64,000 bases of DNA from Akebia trifoliata (lineage: Eukaryota > Streptophyta > Magnoliopsida > Ranunculales > Lardizabalaceae). The notes under the pieces are model-generated. The model was given only the letters and a program-made list of their open reading frames with translations. It was not told the DNA's origin and ran no database searches. The DNA lies in assembly GCA_017979445.1 (NCBI GenBank), contig CM030710.1:10278248-10342247 (forward strand). The letters are read 5' to 3'. The position numbers were made by a program, and so were the translations under genes. This document shows, piece after piece, positions 59,634 through 64,000 of this stretch. Positions within the stretch are counted from its first letter, which is position 1. Each line of letters starts with the position of its first letter.

Positions 59634-59920
59634 TTTCATACAAGGAGTTTTGGTGTTTCAAGCACAAGTGACAATGCCTTTAGAACAATTCAATGAAAAC
59701 TCAAAATTTTGTTCAATTTTGTGCCCTTGCACCTTTAGATATTAAATTCAACTTCCTTTGAGGATTGCATCCATTTCAATTGTGTTGGTGACTATGGCAC
59801 CAACTTCGTCAATAACTTGCTAACTAGTAGTTGTAACAGTTGGCAAAGTGTCCTAATAACAAAAAAAAAATGTCATAAAATAAATGAACATTAAAAATTC
59901 TTAAATTCATAACCAACCAA
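59634..59920. other. pre-insertion flank right of element A
   Basis: Starts with the second TTTCA. AT-rich, no domain recognised on either strand. It is the neighbour of 14533 before A inserted. Confidence 0.5.
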
Positions 59921-60856
59921 ATCACTTTCGAAGTGATAAGCATGCCTAGTATTTTTTATTTTCTTATTGAAAGGCCATGGATCCATTTGGCCGGTGCAAT
60001 GTCATCATCATCTCTTCATCAGAGGGTGAAGTTCATCATCAACCAAGAATTGGTGTCAATAAAAATAAAAAGTATATTGATAGTAAACAGATCTCCAGAT
60101 ATGCCATACATAGATATTAAAAAGTCAAGTGAACAACTCATGTATCACTCTTTCTAATTTTAGTCAGTTAATCACATTCCAGAAGGCACAGAGATCAAGA
60201 AGACAAGTTTTTTACTAATTGTGATGATGATAGGAAGGGTGATGAAGTAATCCAGGTTTCATCCAAAAAGAGGGCTAGGGAAGACAAATCAGGGTAGAGT
60301 TAGGCTTATTTCGACTCATAAAGCCATGCCATGGTTTAGCACTCGGAATGGCAACCAAGTAATAGAGGCTAAGAAAAGAGAACTGGAACTAGCAAAGATA
60401 GAGCATCAAGAATCCAAGATCTGGAACCTCAAAAAGATCCCTCACATCAAGGTGACTTTTCCTATGTTGGCTTATACAATGATGAGTGATGACAACCCAA
60501 CTGATGACCAGCAAGAACAAGGTCAGAAATAGCCATAAGTACTTCTCGAATACCAGGTATCCCTCAAGGATGGCATCAACAGCTTATTCAGTGAGGACTT
60601 CTTAGAAAGAGAGCCCGTAAAAATGAATGACATTACCAAGGGAGGTTTTATGATATCATCTAATATTGATTACGATCCTATTGTAACCCTACGTCTGGGA
60701 AAGGTATCACTATCAGGTAACCATTATGATTATGTGATGGTCATCACGACTAAGTTAGGGGAGGCTTCCGTCCCCTCAATAGTCTACCATACGAAAAAAA
60801 ATGTTCTTCGCAACTGGAACATCATCCCAATCACCCTTAAGGTCGTTTTGGCCTAA
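59921..60856 (+). pseudogene. element E protease C-terminus and spacer
   Basis: VISMPSIFYFLIERPWIHLA corresponds to the segment after the protease active site in A. A later frame has KRELELAKIEHQESKIWNL, matching the KKELWLARKQNREP region of A, and it ends NWNIIPITLKVVLA then TAA, aligned with NWEEFPLILEAVEASK and TAA in A. The active-site part is not present. Confidence 0.75.
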
Positions 60857-60999
60857 AAAAATGTTGTTAGTTTCTTATTTTCCCCTTGGGGATCTTAATA
60901 AACATTCTTCCTCAAAGGTTATTTGTTTAAAATGTCCACTTTCATTAATAAAATGCAAAAAAAAAAAAAAAATCAAAATATAAAAAACTTGTAAAATTG

Positions 61000-61566
61000 T
61001 TTGAGCCAAAAAATGTGAGAATGAATAAGTACAATGTTGAACCCAACTTCGATCTCATGGAGATTGAGGAGGAGTTTGATATGCAAGAGGTCGTCATGCT
61101 AAAAGAATTGGAGGAACTTGTAAAGCTTCAAGCAAATTTTGAAGAGACAGACTCGGTTAATCTTGGATCTGAAAATGACTTGAAAATAGTCAAGATCGGA
61201 TTCCTTCTAACTTCAACCTAAAAGACAAAGATGATTGAATTCCTCTAACAATAATAACATGTCTATGTATTGTCTTGTTAGGACATGCAGGGACTTGACA
61301 CAGATCTTATGGTATACCGTCTACCCATTCTTCCCAATTCAAAGCTTATCAAATAGAAACTCAAAAGATTGAAATTTGAATGAACCCTCAAGGTCAAAGA
61401 TACAGTCACAAAGCAGATTCAAGCAGGATTTTTAACTGTGTTGACTTATCTAGAATGGATTACAAATATAGTATCAATGTCGAAGAAAGATGGCAAAGTA
61501 AGGATGTGTGTAAATTACCAAGACTTGAACAAAATTATTCCAAAAGATGATTTCCCACTTACACAT
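61000..61566 (+). pseudogene. element E RT, first part
   Basis: SVNLGSENDLKIVKIGFLL, several stops, then KKDGKVRMCVNYQDLNKIIP and DDFPLTH at the insertion point of the solo LTR. Unlike A, the codon after KKDG is an intact Lys. Confidence 0.85.
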
Positions 61567-63369
61567 TGTAAACACCCCAATTTGAACGGGCCCCCACTCG
61601 AAAGGGCCCAAAAAATAATAAACTTTCAATAAAATTGACCAACGGGCCTCAAGAGCCCGAATCACTCAAATATGGCATTTTGATCGAACCGAGGCCTCTG
61701 AGACCTCCTAATGGTCTAATGGGCCTACCAAAAAGAATTGACGCACCCCCACCTTTACTGCTCCACCCCCAAAGTCCAAACCTTCAAAAAACTCCATTTC
61801 TTTCAATAAATGACCTAAGACTTCCCACATGGCCCATGGACCCCAATTCCTCACCACCTTTCTATACTCTTCAACCCATTCAACATAAGCCCAATTATTC
61901 TATCCATTACCTAAGCCCATTCAACTCAACCCATATATATTCCTATTCAACCACAACTTAAGCCCAACCCCACACTATACCCAAGCCGAACTCATTACCT
62001 AAGCCCAATTCTCAACCCAACCCAACATCACAACCAATCAACACAATCATCAAGGTGGGACACATGTCACCACCTCAACTCACATCCCTCATCCCACTAA
62101 CCATCCTATCACCTTTTCTTTAAACATCATCTACCCACACCCCTAACCTATATCTCTCCTTAATTTACCCTCATCATTCCCTACAAAACCCATACCTACA
62201 ATCTAAACCCACACCCATCCTCTCAAATCAAACACTCATACGTTCCCATCAATTCATTTCAACCCTTCATCTTCACTAATTTTAACACATGACATCATCT
62301 CTCTCACCCTCCCAAAATATCATCAACCACCCTCTTACAAAACCCTTATTTTAATTAAAATCCTATCCCATCAACTCACTTCACCAATTAATTACTCTCT
62401 TACACAATCCCATCCTCTCAACCACTCTCATTTATTTTATTCCATCTAATACTCAACCCAAATGGGTTGAAAGATCCAACCCATTTTGGTTGCAAAATAA
62501 CCCATTTACCCTTCTTACACAAATGCCCTTCAATCATCTCTAATTTACCTCCACCTTTCTCTTAAACCCTACACCATTCTACTACTTTTCTTCATTTCAC
62601 CCCGTCTTACCCCTAAAATAACTCTCAAACTTTATAAAACCCCTTTATTCTCAATTCTTATTACCTAATGAAAATTTGAGAAAAATACTCTCTAAAAAAA
62701 TAACTCTCTACTCACCTCACTACTCTTAACTCTCAAACTCTTAAACTCTCAACTCTCAACTCTCAACTCACCTCCATTACCCTCAACTCTCAACTCTCAA
62801 CTCTCAATTTCTTCTCAAGTAAATCCAAGAAGGTCAAAGGGATTCATCAAGAAAAAGTAAAGAAAGTCAACAAAGGAGCAAGGTGGGTTTGGACAAAAGA
62901 ACACTCCCTTCAACTCCCATCTTTTATTTATCCCTTTCTTCACACCTTCACACATACCACCATGGTTTGAGCCATCAAAGGGCCCCTTTTTCAATAAGGG
63001 TGCCCTCAATGGTTGAACCAACATCAAAGCCCCTCATACTTGAGGGCACATATCGAATTTTCCGATTCTTTTTCTTATTTTATTTTTATTTTCAAAATGG
63101 ACCGAGTTCGAGGTTACCACCAATGGTAGATGGAGTAGGGTGCTTAACATCTTCCCTACTCCATGAAATGGACCCTTCTTACCTTGAATCAAAAGTTGGA
63201 CCAAATGAACCATATCCGTACGAGAGTTATCAAATACCAAAAAAGATGATTTTTCAAAAAAATACAATCCGGGTGACCATTAACACCCATTTCAAATATG
63301 AATGGTGGCGACTCCAAAATCCCCCAAAGTGGATGATATATTTAAAATTGAATAAATCACGTGTCCACA
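61567..63369 (+). mobile_element. solo LTR, family A-like, TSD CACAT
   Basis: 1,803 bp, TGTAAACACCCC start, GTGTCCACA end. CACAT lies at 61562-61566 and 63370-63374. Removing it rejoins the RT motif (DDFPLTH, then IDMLVNNTAGHG). Same family as the A LTRs but diverged. Primer-core repeat TGGCGACTCCA at 63306-63316. A tract of repeated CTCTCAACTCTCAACT (62725-62810) lies in its middle. Confidence 0.92.
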
Positions 63370-63374
63370 CACAT

Positions 63375-64000
63375 ATTGACATGCTCGTCAATAACACAGC
63401 AGGACATGGCATGTTCTCGTTTATGGATAGATTCTCTGGTAACAATCAGATCAAGATGGTAGAAGGAAACCAAGAGAAATAATATTTTTCACATCTTGGG
63501 ATATTTTTTATTACACAATTTCGTCTTTCGATCTCAAAAATGCTAGGACAACTTATCAACGAGTCATTACCGCCCTCTTTCACAATATGATTCATAAAAA
63601 ATGGAGGTCTATATGAATGATATGATCGCTAAGTTAGATTCAAAAGAAGACCATCTCATCAACCTACGCTAAATCTTCAATCGTCTAATAAAGTTTAGTT
63701 TGAGGCTTAATCCTTCTAAGTATGTATTTGGGGTAATTTTGGGGAAGTTACTAGACTTTATCATAAGTTGGAGAAGTATTGAAGTAAACCCGACAAAAGC
63801 AAAAGCAATTATTAAGATGAAAACAGCTAAAATAAAAGCATAGATATGAGGTTTCTTGGAAAAGATTCAGTATATTAGTAGGTTTATCGCATAGCTCACG
63901 TCAACCTACGATCTATTTTCAAACTTTTAAGAATGAATGAATCTTTGGAATGGAATAGTAATTATCGCAAAACCTTTGACAAAATCAAAAAGTATTTGTT
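63375..64000 (+). pseudogene. element E RT, second part
   Basis: IDMLVNNTAGHGMFSFMDRF then a TAA, and after frameshifts the region around the (Y/F)VDDM box (near 63610, decayed to MNDMIAK) and GKLLDFI-like segments. Continues beyond the window. Confidence 0.85.

Larger units (their letters stand above)
59921..64000 (+). mobile_element. element E: degraded Ogre-like pol, runs off the window
   Basis: Plus-strand remnant, homologous to 35780-38270 of A: protease C-terminal region (59921-60160; RPWIHLAGAM), pro-RT spacer ending at the same TAA as A, RT (61000-61566; KKDGKVRMCVNYQDLNK), an inserted solo LTR, then RT again (63375-64000; HGMFSFMDRFSGNNQIKM). Many stops and frameshifts. No LTR of its own is in the window. 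Confidence 0.85.

Noticed and set aside
62883..63482. 199-codon open frame near the window end
   Set aside because: It crosses from the solo LTR into RT of element E; only its last part (from 63375) is real RT sequence.

Overview
The window is nuclear DNA of a flowering plant, probably a eudicot. The evidence is intron-containing plant genes (MATE transporter, plastid-targeted protein, ASF1), AT-rich intergenic DNA with small foldback elements, and very large Ty3/gypsy retrotransposons of the Ogre/Tat type with tRNA-Arg primer sites. I cannot name the species.

Genic part (1-14.5 kb): the 3' six exons of a MATE/DTX transporter on the plus strand (1042-3941; its first exon is not in the window); a four-exon gene for a plastid-targeted protein on the minus strand (5841-7830), which carries an apparent 1-base frameshift in exon 2; and a three-exon ASF1 histone chaperone gene on the minus strand (10840-13328), whose second intron appears to be GC-AG. 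Between them lie foldback elements, a tandem duplication and a diverged repeat pair.

Repeat part (14.5-64 kb): one Ogre-like element, A, runs from 14534 to 59633 and is bounded by the same 5-bp target duplication (TTTCA). It has a 2-kb 5' LTR, a tRNA-Arg primer site, a long leader, an ORF1 (DUF7745-like), a 2.1-kb minisatellite, then gag, protease, RT, two RNase H regions and integrase, all broken by stops and frameshifts. Inside it are: element B (23997-34374, minus strand, two nearly identical LTRs, TSD GGGTG, inserted in the gag zinc knuckle of A); element C (41487 to about 47088, plus strand, 5' LTR to ORF1 only); an intronless HD-ZIP IV pseudogene (PDF2/ATML1-like) in two pieces, split by solo LTR D (47711-51347, TSD AGTAC); and, in the 3' LTR of A, a 4.8-kb unclassified insertion that itself holds a B-type solo LTR (54783-56503, TSD GGGTC). 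Beyond A, a second degraded Ogre-like pol (E) runs off the window end and is split by an A-type solo LTR (61567-63369, TSD CACAT).

The most interesting signals are not genes. (1) Several unrelated minisatellite arrays in these elements are built of short hairpins whose arms change together between units, so complementarity is kept while sequence changes. (2) The 5' leaders of A, B and C keep two perfect 10-bp palindromes at a fixed spacing of 210-211 bp, like paired RNA-dimerisation loops. (3) Every LTR family repeats the first ten bases of the primer-binding site inside the LTR, about 54-87 bp before its 3' end. All comparisons were made by eye; percentages are estimates.
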